Assembly (NCBI GenBank): GCA_948470475.1
Contig: OX419345.1
Location: forward strand, 14,204,800 to 14,268,799
DNA from: Galaxea fascicularis
Taxonomy: Eukaryota; Cnidaria; Anthozoa; Scleractinia; Euphylliidae
Reading direction: 5' to 3'
DNA length: 64,000 nucleotides
Part shown: positions 35,054 through 46,985 of the stretch, piece by piece
How the letters are laid out: the number at the start of each line of letters is the position of its first letter
Numbering within the stretch: the stretch's first letter is position 1
Notes under the pieces: model-generated
What the model was told of the DNA's origin: nothing
Databases searched by the model: none
The model's input: only the letters and a program-made list of their open reading frames with translations
Made by a program: the position numbers and the translations under genes

Positions 35054-37038
35054 ATGAACGATCCTGTTGATAGGAATACTGCTTCATACTCTTCTGACGT
35101 CGATGAATGCGTTCGGAAAGGGTTTAGCTCTGCTTCAAACTATGAGCAGATTCGGCAGGAATACCCAATCGAGGCAGTGGAGTTCTTGTTACAAAAACTT
35201 GGACTGCACACAGCATCGACATCTCGCGCCGACCAAGTAACCGTATTGGAGCTCGGCTCAGGTACAGGAAAATTCACGCGAGTTATGTTAGAAGTACTAA
35301 AGGAGAAGAATGTCAGAGTTATTGCTAGCGATCCTCTGGAAAACATGTGCGAGCATTTTAAACTTCTTCTGCCTGATACTGAGATCATCCAATGCAGAGC
35401 CGAGGACATAAGTAAGTCATAAATGTTTTCTCTTACCTATTTTACGTAATTACTTTGCAGCTTAGTAAAGAAAATTAGCTCAGTCCTTTTTTCTTTTCAG
35501 CTTGGTAATACGACTGGGTTTGTATTCTCGATCGATCTCCTTTCAATTATGATTTTCGATATCAAAGATAGAGCTACTAGGTGACGCCATCTCTTCGGTG
35601 ACGTAATGGTCACAGGAGGATCACATGAGAATCAAGTGCAAAGTATAAATTACATGATGACCCGTTGTATCAGGTTTCGTACCTCATTCAAACGCTTTGC
35701 TACGCGGGCTACGTGTCCCGCCGGAGAGCAACAAGCCCAAAGAATCAGCTGATGTCTTGTCAAAGACGGCAAAATGGAAATAGTCTAGACAAAGCCAATC
35801 TGAAAATTGAATCAGTGCCTATGAGCCACTTAACTCGGAAAATGAATCATAAACCACGAGGAATCTAAACGAGAAGCGTGACACTTGCGTTGCATTTTAC
35901 GCAGATAAGTCTTTGTTATTTCGATCAAAACAAATCTTTCATCCGTTGCTTGCGAGCAAGCCAGACCTCTCGGGGGTAGCCCCGAGAGAGCCTCAGTGCA
36001 GGCTATTTCTTCAGTGACATCCGTCTGTTATGGCACCCAAACAAAATTATCAAAATCAATTTAATTTCCTCAGTTGCCTTCCATAGCATGTTGATGAAAT
36101 TTGCGTTTCCATTTAGCCGTTTTGGTTCCAGTTTTATGGCTGCCCGTTTGCGGAATGTGCGGTCTGCCAACTGTCACGCCCTGGTGAGCGAATGAGTGAA
36201 AATGAGTCTCACATACGCGTACAACTCGGGAATAGCATACAGCCATTAATTATCCGAATTAAAAACGTATGAGTAAAAACATGCTGAAAGAAGACACAAC
36301 ATATGGGATCTATAAAGACCTACAATCTCTTCACCGTTGAAGTAAAAAATGAAACCAGCAAAGAGACTGACGTTTTGACGAAGGCTCAACGCTCAAAACA
36401 AGGCAACCTTTCGCCCTCTCAACGCAGTTTAAAATTCTAGATTTTCATTTTCACTCTAAGTCAGTGCAGCAGCCCAAGTTCTGTAAAAATGAACCTCCGT
36501 ATAGTAAAGCTTCATAACAAAGATCTTTCTGCATGTTTTCATAGAGCTCCCTGATGCAAGTGTTGATGTTGTTATTGCCAGTCAGAGCTTTCATTGGTTC
36601 GCGAACTCCACATCTCTTAAGGAGATTCACCGCGTGCTCGTACCTGGTGGCCGTTTTGGTATGATTTGGTCGCTGCTTGACATAACAGTGCCTTGGGCAG
36701 CAAAGATATGGGAGTTTGTGTCCTCCTTGGAACCAGAAAAATTTCTTGCCGTACCCTACTATAAGGAATGGAAAAATGTCTTTGACTCAACACCTCAGAG
36801 ACTATTTGGCGACCTTGAAGAAAATCAAAGCTTTCGTGATGCCTTACCAAGTTCCTTTAATAAGGGATACAACTTCCTTGCTTCTTTCTCCGTTATAACC
36901 AGTGGAAGTGAAAGCACTAAGGAAAGTTTTCGAGAATTGTACAAACAGGTCATGAAAGAAGATTTTGAAGATAAAGGAATTAGTTTTGATCGTATTCCCT
37001 TTCAAATATACATGAACTGGTGTAACAAACTGATATAA
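35054..37038 (+). CDS. Class I SAM-dependent methyltransferase (Methyltransf_11 type)
   Basis: This is a small-molecule methyltransferase of the group often named after Dictyostelium DDB_G0268948 and yeast trans-aconitate methyltransferase; its substrate cannot be told. Exons are 35054-35411 (GTAAGT donor) and 36545-37038 (TTTTCATAG acceptor). The codon formed across the junction is Lys, and the product is about 283 residues. The SAM-binding glycine loop is VLELGSGTGKFTRV (motif I), followed by VIASDP (acidic loop). Exon 2 supplies LPDASVDVVIASQSFHWF (motif IV region) and IHRVLVPGGRFGMIW (post-motif). The C-terminal helices end at YMNWCNKLI. There is no signal peptide, so it is probably cytosolic. 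A possible upstream ATG at 35035 is out of frame. Confidence 0.88.
35412..36544 (+). other. Intron of the methyltransferase gene
   Basis: This 1.13 kb intron contains no gene. A stable hairpin CCTCTCGGGG-GTAG-CCCCGAGAG lies at about 35,967-35,990, in a stretch that looks like a small repeat. Confidence 0.6.
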
Positions 37039-37780
37039 GGTAAGACAAGACAAGGGGAGCCAAAGCGTTTCATGAGAGTCGACGGTCGATTAATTCAGTT
37101 TCAATCGTGATACTCTTCAGATTTCCACCGGCCATAGGATTATTTCATGTCTGGTCATCAAAATTCTAAAACGAGATCTGTAGGAAAATGTTGTTGCTGA
37201 TATGTTGCTTTGCTTCGAAGTACAACACTTTACAATTTGATGAATTCGTGGTAGACAAAATATTCTCAAAAGGTTACAAAAGGTTCTGGTATTCTAAATT
37301 AATCTTAACTGAAACTCGAGTTTCTCGCTGGCCATGTTTGTGTCCCTCAAAAGGAGACCAACACTGACGCGTGAGCTAGGTAATTATTGACGCTTTAGTA
37401 AAGTTATGAGTATGGTTGTGATATTGTGATTGTGATTATGATTGTGACTGTGATTATTATTATTTGTAATTTCGCACGGTTTAGTTTAAACTGGAGAAAT
37501 TACAATGTGGAGCTCTCCATCAAGTCCACGGGACCTCAGACAGAGAGTCATTGCTATACTACAAAAGTGAGATTTAAGTTATTTGGTATGGAACCTACTA
37601 CCCCAATACGAGCATATCCATATTTTTCTCGGGCCAGTAAAGGGAGCAAAACACGGGCGCGTGCGCGACAATTACCTCTCGCGAGTCGCGACGACAGGAT
37701 TCTTTTATTTTTGTACATGCCGGTGCAGATACACTGTCTAACAGCAACTAGCGAGACAATTATATACGGTCGAATACAAC
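37039..37780. other. Region downstream of the methyltransferase gene
   Basis: No gene is seen. There is a short (TG/TTA)-rich tract around 37,410-37,465. Overlapping frames at 37,426-37,911 run into a MITE and are not coding. Confidence 0.4.
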
Positions 37781-38241
37781 CTTGTTCCCAGGGTCTCACA
37801 TCTTACCGCTCCCTGGGAGCGGTCAACCTCGTTCCCAGGGTCTCTCCTCTTCCCTTCCCCTGGAGCGAGAGAGGAGCAGCGGCGAGCAATGCGCGATTTT
37901 CTTTTGCATAAATGTTCTTCGAGCGAGATACGTCTCCAACTGATTAACAAAGCCTGCAACAACTGATATTTGCAGTAGTGGAAGATTTACTGATCTTTTT
38001 GGGCGTCTGCTGAATACTCCCAATTGACATAATTCGGTCCGAAGCGCTTCACGTGTAGTTTGTTTTGATTGTCGACAAGCTACGCTCGCCAGTGGACTAA
38101 GTGGGGACAAATTTCACACTTATCTGCCCCTCCCTCGGATTCGTTTATTTGTCTCTCCTCTCTCGCTCCAGGGGAAGGGAAGAGGAGAGACCCTGGGAAC
38201 GAAGGTTGGGGAGCGGTATGATGAGAGACCCTGGGAACAAG
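37781..38241. mobile_element. MITE with about 95-bp terminal inverted repeats
   Basis: CTTGTTCCCAGGGTCTC begins the left end and is mirrored at 38241. The arms also share CGTTCCCAGGGTCTCTCCTC and CTGGAGCGAGAGAGG, so most of the 461 bp pairs with itself around a 150-bp core. No target duplication was convincing. Confidence 0.8.
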
Positions 38242-38453
38242 TTTGTCGACACTCCACTAACCGACATCTACCGGCGTATACTTCCCATAAGCAGAAGTGA
38301 GCATATCTTTGTGGCACAACGTCACTTCTACTACTTTTGTATAATTTTCCCGCCGACTCTTTTCTTTAGTGTCTGGCGTACCGTTTCTCATTGGCGTCCA
38401 GTTACAAAATATCCACCTTTTTTCTATGGAATAGCACTACAGATGTGCTACAT

Positions 38454-38806
38454 GAGGGTGCTAATGGGGTTAACAGTTAACTGACAATTGGCCCAAAAAA
38501 TAGTAGTTAACTGATATTTGGCCCAAAAAAACGGAAAATGTGTGCACCATTTGCGATTTTCACTAGTTCCAAGTCCTACTCCAATTTTGATGCGTGTCAC
38601 GTGTTATTTAGTAGGGGTAGTGCAAATGGTACTCGCCAATCCTGAACGAAATTTTTCATTGGGGATTTTTGCTTACCATTTGTACAAACCGTCGGCCAAC
38701 CGGTTTTCCCATGTAAATGGTAAACAACCTAAAATTAGTAGTTAACTGACAATTGGCCGAAAAATTAGTAGTTAACTGATAACTATGTAACCCCATTAGC
38801 ACCCTC
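38454..38806. mobile_element. 353-bp TIR element, same termini class as 30,905-32,184
   Basis: The perfect 19-bp inverted ends start GAGGGTGCTAATGGGG. CTACAT flanks both sides (38448-38453 and 38807-38812), a 6-bp target duplication. Inside, AGTTAACTGA(C/T)A(A/T)TTGGCC occurs three times and its variant once more, likely sub-terminal binding repeats. Confidence 0.85.
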
Positions 38807-38989
38807 CTACATGACTGCACACCTTTATCCATCCTACCTACTGTCTGTAAGTGGGCCAATGTTCGAGGGTGAGGGTGAAAAATATAATGAAAGATATAAA
38901 TACTTAATTGACCACTCCCCATGTGGGGTTTTTTTCAGGAACAATGAAACAAATAATACAAATCAATTTAACGTAACATGGTAAGAATC

Positions 38990-40925
38990 CCAACTTAACT
39001 GGCTGGAGGCAAACCAGTTCTCTATTTACAAGGATGACCGAGGAGTTGAACCAGGGACTACTCAGAATCGAACAACACCAGCACTCAGACTGCTCCCATT
39101 TTTGTCGCGAATTATGCCAGAAATTATACCCAAGTTCCAATATTATTCCACTAGATGCCATAATTATGCACAAAATGACGCCCTTTCGGTGCGCATAGCA
39201 GCGATTCAGAAGTACGTTATTATGTAAATGTGTTATTTCTACAGTACACTTCACTCCAACTAGCCTTTTCGTCGATCATGGTAACGTTTCATACAGTTCT
39301 AGGATTTGTTTTAACTTGTTTGACTTCAACCCAAACACCTTAATTTTTTCGATTATTTAAGGTGGCTCTGATTCGCCGCTCCCTCGTGCTTTTTATTCTT
39401 CTGGGACTCAACAGGCACATCGTGTTCACATGGTTGGGGTTCCGCCAAAAAAAATAGCTAACCTCTAGCCGAAAAAAAAATGTAAAGACTCTAATTCATT
39501 TTAATTTTAAAGTCAGTTTTTGATGATTTGCCTTACAATTCTTACTTTGCGAGTAAACATCTTCGCCATTCGTGAGTTGTGGTCGCCCATCAGATGTTGT
39601 TCTCTTATATATTTACGAAGTGAGAGATTTGAGTTTCAGAATGTGAAAATTGTGAAAAGCACTGGTGCGTTTACGTTTAGTTTACATTTTCTAAAAAAGA
39701 AACAGTTTTATTTTTCTGAAAATGAAAATTCCACTCGCCAAACTGGGCGAGTGGTCTACGATTTCCAATTGTCCTCTCACCATCCGATTGGCTTGACACT
39801 CGGCTTTGGCGGCACCAACTCGTTGGCAATTGCAATAACTCCGTGGCTTCGCTTTTCACCAGAAATTCAAACTGGTCAAGGTAAGAATTCACTCTCGGGG
39901 TATTCATCGCCACTCATCGTGTTTCAACTGCCTTTAAGTAGTTTTGTTCAGTTTTGCACTGATCCGTAATCAACCCACTCGTGGCATTACGGGCATTATA
40001 GCACTTAGCCAATCAGAGCGCGCGTTATAACAGCTACAAGCATCAGCCATATATTAATAAAATGACCATTTTCTGATCAACTAAAAATAGTCTCCACTGA
40101 GTCATTAATAGCGATGCTATTGAACCTGATCGGCGAGGTATTGTATTGTATTGATACACTCTTTTTTGTATCTAAGAACATTTTATATGAGAACGTTGAG
40201 GATGCCGGATGAACCAAAATTTTGAGAACAACCTAACAACATACCAAGGCTGAGAGTCAGCTAAGGGCCGTGGACAAATTCACTTCTTCCCCACTTAACG
40301 TCAACTGGACGTTTAGGGGGGAAAGGGGGGGGGGGGGGAGAAGACGAGTCCATTTAACTGGAGGTTAGTGCAGGGCATTTTTGACCAAAAGCAAACTGAG
40401 CCATTTTGATAAAACTGACGCCATAAAGACTGAATGGCGCACTTCTGTCATTATTGCAGGGAAAACACACTTCAGTAGATTCTGGTTTTCTCAGTCTTCT
40501 GAATATTAAAGCTTCAAGCCGAAAGCAAAGACGTCAATAAGGAAAAGCCGCTAAACGGATGTTGTAACAGAACGGCTGCAAACAGGTTCTCCATTTGGGT
40601 TATTCCGAGAGATGGTCGCGCTGATTTGCTAAAATGAAGAGCATGTTCGTAGGCTTGGTAGGAGAAAGCACCATGCGATTTATAAAAGTTTTCTCTACTT
40701 TTTAAAAAGCAGTAAATTGTGTCGACACCATTTACACTCTTCACGTCATGCATGTTACTAATGTGCGTAACTTCAGTGACTGGAATGCAGTAACTTTTGG
40801 GGCAACAAAATTTCAAGTAGACCGGCGTTAACGAGGGGGATGAGGGAGGGGCGACCTAAACGTCTTTATTTTCCTCATTTGTTTTTGAAATGAGTAGTAG
40901 CGACAAATTTACCAAGAGTTGGAAA
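38990..40925. other. Gene-poor stretch
   Basis: No supported gene. Some sequence near 39,000-39,070 resembles a degenerate SINE-like repeat. ATTATGC motifs at 39,113-39,175 recall the hAT element at 2756. A G-run of 14 lies near 40,325. The 149-residue frame at 39,520-39,969 lacks any family signature. Confidence 0.4.
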
Positions 40926-40929
40926 TCAC

Positions 40930-41267
40930 AAAATTTGAATATTTAGCTTCTTGGAAATCTCACAATGGAAACTGTACTCCAGAAACCTGAAGACGACCTT
41001 GTTATCGGCATGAGAACGCTGAAAAACTTGAATGCTCTCTGGAGGCACAGTAGCAAGCATGCCAAACTTCGAGTCCTGCGAGCATGCATGTTCCCGACAG
41101 CAACCTACGAAATACATCACAGCGTTTGGGCACAAATGCTACAGAAAGATTTTGCGAGTGTCGTAGAACATGTCAGAGGATGAATTCCTCTGTTAGAAAT
41201 GAGCTTGAAGTTCCAGAAGCATGGCTGTTGAACGCCGTGTATAAGCGGAAATTAAATTTTCTAGGAC
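40930..41267 (+). pseudogene. LINE reverse transcriptase C-terminal fragment
   Basis: The plus-strand frames read RTLKNLNALWRHSSKHAKLRVLRACMFPTATY and, after a gap and frame change, ELEVPEAWLLNAVYKRKLNFLGHIK. This is the tail of a non-LTR retrotransposon ORF2 of a common animal family. It is 5'- and 3'-truncated and abuts an opposite-strand LINE at 41,268. Confidence 0.7.
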
Positions 41268-41802
41268 ACATAAAAAACACTGGCCCCAGGACACTACCTT
41301 GCGGAACCCCTCTTTTAACACCTTTCCAATTGAAAAAAAAGGTGTCCCCAATCTTGACTCTCTGCTGTCTCCCCGACAAATAATCGTTGACGAGCGCAAA
41401 ATTTCTCTCTCCCACACCATAAGCCTTGAGTTTTGCTAAGAGTAGATTATGTTGAATAACATCGAAAGCCTTAGAAAGATCCATTGAGACTACCGCAACT
41501 AATTTCCCTTTAACAAGCGTAGCCCTCCAGTCCTCAGTTAACCGAATAGCGCCGTCCCGCAACTGTAGAACCCTTTGTAAGAGCTGATAAAATCCGACAG
41601 AATCGCTTGATAAAAGTCTCCCAGCTGTGCTACTAGCAGCCTCTGATATATCTTGTTGAGTACAGGTAGGACTGTGACAGGCCTATAGTTTTTTTATTTT
41701 TTTTTAAATTCATCGTTCTTCTTAAACAGCGGCGTCACCTGCCCACTTGTTTTCCATACACTCGGGTAACAACCTTGAGCAATTGAGGCATTAAATGGAT
41801 TA
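41268..41802 (-). mobile_element. 3' part of a CR1/L2-like LINE (split by a DNA transposon)
   Basis: The minus-strand RT continues from ASIAQGCYPSVWKT at the insertion through LTEDWRA, VVSMDLSKAFDVIQHNLLL, LSGRQQRVKIGDTFF and GVPQGSVLGPVFF, where it is cut off. There are stops and frame changes (for example near 41,570). The other half is at 47,396-48,320. Confidence 0.82.
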
Positions 41803-42160
41803 AACGCATTCCAAACTAATTTCAGTTTTTCCAAATTCTACATTTTCCGCATAAAACGTTATTATTTGTGATTTTGGGGGAGAGCCCAAATACATTGGCT
41901 AAGTTTTTTCCAATTCTGGTGGAGTGAGAAAATGAGACATCAAGAATTCTTGTTTTCTGCGGAGTGATTTTTGTTGTCCGCACAAATCAGCTATTATAGT
42001 ACTCTAAGGGTAAAAAGTTGTTTCACTTCATTTAACTATACTCTAGGATTGTACTTATGCAGGCTCGATATAAGCTAACGACTTCCACCACAATGTCGTT
42101 TTCTAGATTCGAATTTCGCCTTAGCAGACTATCGATTGCCATGCGATATCTTGACGGACT

Positions 42161-43575
42161 TCATTTGCTATTGAAGGAGAAGCCACAGTGTCTTTCCGTC
42201 GGCGAGTAGAACTTGAAATCTCCCAAGTTAGTACGGTCCAAGTAGAGCCTGATAATTTCCTTATTGAATTCAGATACCCATTTGCTGTGTTCTGTCTCCT
42301 TTATATCCCGAAATTTGCCATCACTTTGATATCTGTTGAACTTTGTAAGTTTCAGATGGCACTTTAAATGAGACCCGTTAGGTACCGGTTCGAAGTAAAA
42401 CTGAAAAACAGTTAAAAAGCAAAACAAATCTCACTATTTTAAACGATCAAACATCGTGTCCAGAATTTGAAACTTGAAAAAAAATAATAAAATGTATCAT
42501 TGAAAAGGTTGGCTCTTACCAGCTAGGGATCCTTTCCTTTGACCGTTGATTTCTCCACACGCAATACTTTTTCGTATTCTTTATGCTGTTTGAGTTTTTC
42601 TCCGCCCAGATAAATGAAAGCTTTGCCATTTTCGATTTTAATCGACCACAAAAGAGCTGGAGGCATTCTGCTTTCGTCCTTGGGATCTTCTGATAACTTG
42701 ATAAACCGATTTTTGGCGCAAAACCTTTTTATAAACGTTACAAAGCAACCGCGTGTCTCGAAAACTCAGACCTCTAACCTTCAGACCTCACAAACTCAGA
42801 CCCCTTGAAAAGTGAGTGAGATTTTAAACGGCACTTCCTGAATGAATATTTATTTATGATAATTATCATGACTAACCCCAAGTGTCATATCACGCACAAT
42901 CCTTCGTTGATAATTGAAGACTGGTGAAAGGTTTTCTATATTTCTATTCAAAGCAAGAACGAAGACGACAAGAACAGTGGGAAAATTGTTTCACTTTCGC
43001 GTGCAATTACAAAAAAAAATACTTCACTTGATCAAAGAGTAGCCCGAAGGAACTCGAACTCTGACGTAGAAAACGACCTATAAAAATTACATAATATTCA
43101 TTCATATAGAACTGCAATTAAAATCTCAATCATTTTTTAAAGGTCTGAGTTTTCGAATAAAACTATAGCAAACCTTTTACCCGTCTTCAATTATCAACGC
43201 GGGGTTGTTGCGTGATTTGACACGTTTGGGGTTAGTCACGATAACTATTTATTCATGTAGAACTCCGTTTAAAATCTCATTCACTTTTCTAGGGGTCTGA
43301 GTTTCTGCGGTCTGAAGCTTCGAGGTCTTTGTAAATGTGAAGTTTTGAGGTCTGAGTTTTCGAGACACCCCAAAGCAACCTCTAAGCGCGGCATTGATTA
43401 CAAAGATTACGGTCGCCATTAGACAGGAAGTAATGACAGAAAATGTTACACCCCAGGTTGTCCTTAACGCACAGTCTTTTTTTCTGTTACCGTTCGCCTC
43501 GGATCCACTGATTTCATCTACAAAGTAATCGAGTCTTTTGTGGTTCAAACCCGAACGAACACGTATGCCTATAAC
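42161..43575 (-). pseudogene. Interrupted gene for an unrecognised single-pass membrane protein
   Basis: The minus-strand coding stretch starts after a GTTATAG acceptor near 43,575. It contains a membrane segment (VTFSVITSCLMATVIFV), then is cut by a 620-bp MITE. Past the MITE the frame resumes in phase (VTFIKRFCAKNRF) and continues through PPALLWSIKIENGKAFIYL to a TAG just before a GTAAGAG donor. An in-phase exon follows (42,411-42,161, acceptor TGTTTTTCAG) with FYFEPVPNGSHLKCHLKL, ending CGFSFNSK. The ectodomain-like part is beta-rich in appearance, but no family was recognised. The MITE and one in-frame TAG make it a pseudogene. It lies inside a transposon and may be a captured host gene. 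Confidence 0.55.
42751..43370. mobile_element. MULE/Mutator-type MITE
   Basis: The 10-bp direct repeat CAAAGCAACC flanks the element exactly (42741-42750 and 43371-43380). The long inverted arms, roughly 150-190 bp, begin GTGTCTCGAAAACTCAGACC. Long TIRs with 9-10 bp duplications are typical of Mutator-like elements. CTCAGACC recurs several times within each arm. Confidence 0.85.
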
Positions 43576-43806
43576 AAAAAGCGTGAAATGTGGTGAAAAA
43601 CATATTTTCACCTGGAAAATTTGGCGGAATAACAATTAGCGAAACAATCGCTAATTGATGTTTCGTGGGTTTTGAAGAAGGACACAACCGGACTTCTCAG
43701 ACGTGTGGTCGGAAACCAGCCGTTTTCAGTACGTTGATAAGAAATGCACGGTTGTAATTCTAGTAGGTCGTGGAGTAGCGGTACGTACGACCAAAAAAGG
43801 CTATCA

Positions 43807-44278
43807 ATGGAAGAGGACTCGGATACCAGAAGCTCTTTTCCGTCTCCCTTCAAGCAAGATGTAGCGAATGGTAGTGCATGTACTCCAGAAACAGACATTT
43901 TTTCGTTCAGAAAGCGTTTAGATATGGAAACAAACGCCCCCTTTCTTCAAAACGGTAAGGTTCAGCTACTTTTTTAAAGCGATTGATGGTATTTGTTACT
44001 GTTATATACCTGTGTTATACGATTGGACGGCACTTAACTTAACTAGCTAAGGTAAGAACTTGTATAGCTAAATGCATGACCACTATAAAAGAAGATTAAC
44101 ATTACATTTTATTTACAATACAGCAATTGTACATTGCCTTTTGATCAGGGTTGTGTTCTGAAATATTTAGCCGTATGACCCCCTTGACTCAACCGCCTTT
44201 CAATGTTTCTTACAATTAAAATGGTCTATTTCAGAAGAGTATGCCATTGGATTGGATGAGTCCAGCAGCGATTTATAA
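43807..44278 (+). CDS. Possible small two-exon gene inside the 5.6 kb transposon
   Basis: The first exon, 43807-43954, encodes 49 residues (MEEDSDTRSSFPSPF at the start, FSFRKRLDMETNAPF near the end) and closes at GTAAGG. The second, 44235-44278, follows TCTATTTCAG and adds EEYAIGLDESSSDL then a stop, giving about 63 residues. An alternative last exon lies at 45560-45675. No membrane segment or known domain is seen. The upstream region is shared head to head with the minus-strand pseudogene. An in-frame start at 43744 is also possible. Support is splice consensus, phase and the duplicated exon only. Confidence 0.35.
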
Positions 44279-45559
44279 TTATCAATGCCACCTTCACAGT
44301 CAGGTATGTAATAATGTATGTAGGCACATGTAGAAATGTAGCGTCTGCGTGCCTCACTGTACTGTTCCGAGTGAGTTAGATATGTTTTTGTGTGGGATAC
44401 CTGTGTGTTGTAAAGGACTAGCTAACTTTCGTAAACAGCACCCGAAGCTTTTCGGTTGATAACGAGTCGACCGAAGAATAGCCACTGACTACAACATTGC
44501 AGAGTCACGCGACCTCGTTTGGGTATCTTGAGTAAATAATTACGTTACTGTTGCAAACGATTGTATTGAAGCAGATTTTTGTACTGAGAAACGTTGGAGA
44601 AAATGTTTGGAAAGCCTATTTCAAAGCAATAACTGATAGCAAAATTAATGAAGCAGCTGCTTATCTGGTTGCTTCCAAAACAGGGAATTTTGGTGACGTG
44701 CAAGGCAACAGGAGTGTCAAGTGTCATTCCGAGAACTTTGAAAGCGAACATGTCACACTGCGTTGTCGAGAAAAGAACACGGACGCTGATAAATGATCAA
44801 AATATTTACCTTAGCTCTTGAAGGAAAAATCGCTACGGACTTGACGTTTTTTTATCTCGAGAGAAGTAGTACAGTAGAATTTTGCGTTATACTTTGGCAA
44901 AGAACTTTATGTTTTATCGTATTTTTAGGTTTTATTTTCTTTAGCGTTTGCAATCTGCAAAGAAAAGGGAGTTTCTTATATTACACTGGTGCCAGTACCG
45001 CCTTGACGCGGTCAAACCTATCACTAAGTCTTCCTCGTTTTAGAAATAATGCAGCTACTTAACGTGACATATACGTATACTGACAATACTAACATGCAGT
45101 ACCTAAGAAGTGAACTGGTATTTGTGTCGAAAAACAAAAGAAAATAGGTAGCCTACAGCTACATGTGTGGGATACCGACAGTCCTATTAACAGCAGTTGG
45201 TGGAGTAGGTGAAGGGCGGGCCTTGGTTTGGTTTTCGAAGACATGTTTTCAGTTTTTAGTCCTAAATGGATGCGTTGCGCGTGCTGAAGAAATACGAACG
45301 TCTGCCGATTTTGACCCGATTGCTATGAATCTGCAATTTACTTTCGCTTTCTCAAAGGCTTCCTTTTATCTGTCGAGCTTGCAAACATTGGCATAGACGC
45401 TTCTTTTGTTCTTCAATTAATCCTTTGGTTTATCAGCTTGCGTGTTCTTTTCTCGGAATGACAATGTAACATGATCGGTTTTTAGTCTTATTGTGTAATT
45501 TGTGTGCGATAAACAGGTTTAATAAATAATTAATTAATGTTTTTTTTTTTTATTTTCAG

Positions 45560-45675
45560 GGAGCGAACACGCGATTGGGTTTGATGATAGTAATAGTCAA
45601 GGACGAGTGCAGTGCATTTGTAGGTTAGAAGTCTTAGTAACAACTTTTATAAATCAAGCAAAGATAATCCGATAA
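45560..45675 (+). other. Duplicated, probably alternative terminal exon
   Basis: After a T-rich tract and TATTTTCAG the sequence reads, in the same phase as the exon at 44235, GSEHAIGFDDSNSQGRVQC and on to a TAA at 45673. The core EHAIGFDDSNS matches EYAIGLDESSS of the upstream exon, so the two exons are duplicates. Confidence 0.4.
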
Positions 45676-46139
45676 TCGGAAAAGCCTTGGAAGTCAACGA
45701 CGATGGTTTTGTAATCTGCTACTGGAAGGTCCTGGAAAGGTTCCTTCAACAAGGAATGGGCGCCACATACACTTCCAGCTCGCAGAGGATCAAATGGGAA
45801 CCAACTTTGGACCCAGCAGCTTCCAAAGAGCTGCATCATTTGTTTTGGGTTTTCACTGGATGAAAATTCGAAGCTTCTTCCGGGAACAAAGGCTTATTTA
45901 AAAAAAGAGTGCAAGGAAAACAAATCCTCCGCACCGGAGGCAGAATGATGAATACTAAACTGGATTCTTGCCGCAATTTATCTAGTATTTTAATGGTGAT
46001 CTTCCACGTGCCAATGATAATTATCACCTTTCGGCAGAGTGGAAAACTGAACTGGTTACCGAATAATATAGTTTATTTTACTTCAGTTGTGAATGCAGGG
46101 GAGCTAGAATAAATCGCACATCCTGCTTTCCAAACAAAA

Positions 46140-46985
46140 ACAGCACCGCCTTCTTAAGGATTTAAGCAGAGCTGGAAACCAAGGTCCGAAATTGGGATCC
46201 TTAGTTTCGAAATAAAACAGCATCGCTTTCTCCAGGATTTAAAGGAATCAAAACCGAAGGGTCCGAAATTCGGAACCTTAGTTTCTTAATAAAATAGCGC
46301 CGCTTTCTTCAGGATTTCACAGACTTAAAAGCAAGGGTCCGAAATTCGGATCCTTAGTTTCGAAATAAAACAGCATCGCTTTCTCCAGGATTTAAAGGAA
46401 TCAAAACCGAAGGGTCCGAAATTCGGAACCTTAGTTTCTTAATAAAATAGCGCCGCTTTCTTCAGGATTTCACAGACTTAAAAGCAAGGGTCCGAAATTC
46501 GGAGCCTTAGTTTCTTAATCAGTAAAGCAACATCGCTTTCTCCAGGATTTCAAGGAATCAAAACCGAAGGGTCCGAAATTCGGAACCTTAGTTTCTTAAT
46601 AAAATAGCGCCGCTTTCTTCAGGATTTCACAGACTTAAAAGCAAGGGTCCGAAATTCGGAGCCTTAGTTTCTTAATCAGTAAAGCAACATGGCTTTCTTC
46701 AGGATTTCCGACGGACTTGAAACCAAGGGTCCGAAATTCGGAGCCTTAGCTTCTTAACAAAGCAACATCGCTTTCTTCAGGATTTCCGACGGACTTGAAA
46801 CCAAGGGTCCGAAATTCGGAGCCTTAGTTTCTTAATAAAGCAACATCGCTTTCTTCAGGATTTCACATACTTAAAAGCAAGGGTCCGAAATTCGGAACAT
46901 TAGTTTCTTAATACAATAGCGCCGCTTTCTTCAGGATTTCACGGACTTAAAACCAACGCTCCGAAATTCGGAGCCTTAGTTTCCG
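46140..46985. repeat. Minisatellite: 11 units of about 77 bp
   Basis: GGTCCGAAATTCGGA-type cores recur at 46185, 46262, 46338, 46415, 46491, 46573, 46648, 46730, 46808, 46884 and 46960. Two unit types alternate in the middle (one with CTCCAGGATTTAAAGGAATC or close variants, the other with TTCAGGATTTCACAGAC), a 153-bp higher-order repeat. The core TCCGAAATTCGGA is a palindrome. Confidence 0.92.

Noticed and set aside
37426..37911. 161-residue open frame
   Set aside because: It runs from low-complexity DNA into the TIR of a MITE.
38980..39070. tRNA-like or SINE-like sequence
   Set aside because: No cloverleaf could be drawn and the A/B boxes are not convincing; at most a degenerate SINE.
39520..39969. 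149-residue open frame
   Set aside because: No domain, biased composition, and the flanks look repeat-derived (a CCACTCG...CGAGTGG hairpin inside it).
44551..44796. 81-residue open frame inside the 5.6 kb transposon as a transposase fragment
   Set aside because: No DDE, HTH or zinc-finger signature is visible, and splice context is absent.
46140..46985. CRISPR array
   Set aside because: The 77-bp units are contiguous repeats without unique spacers, in an animal genome.
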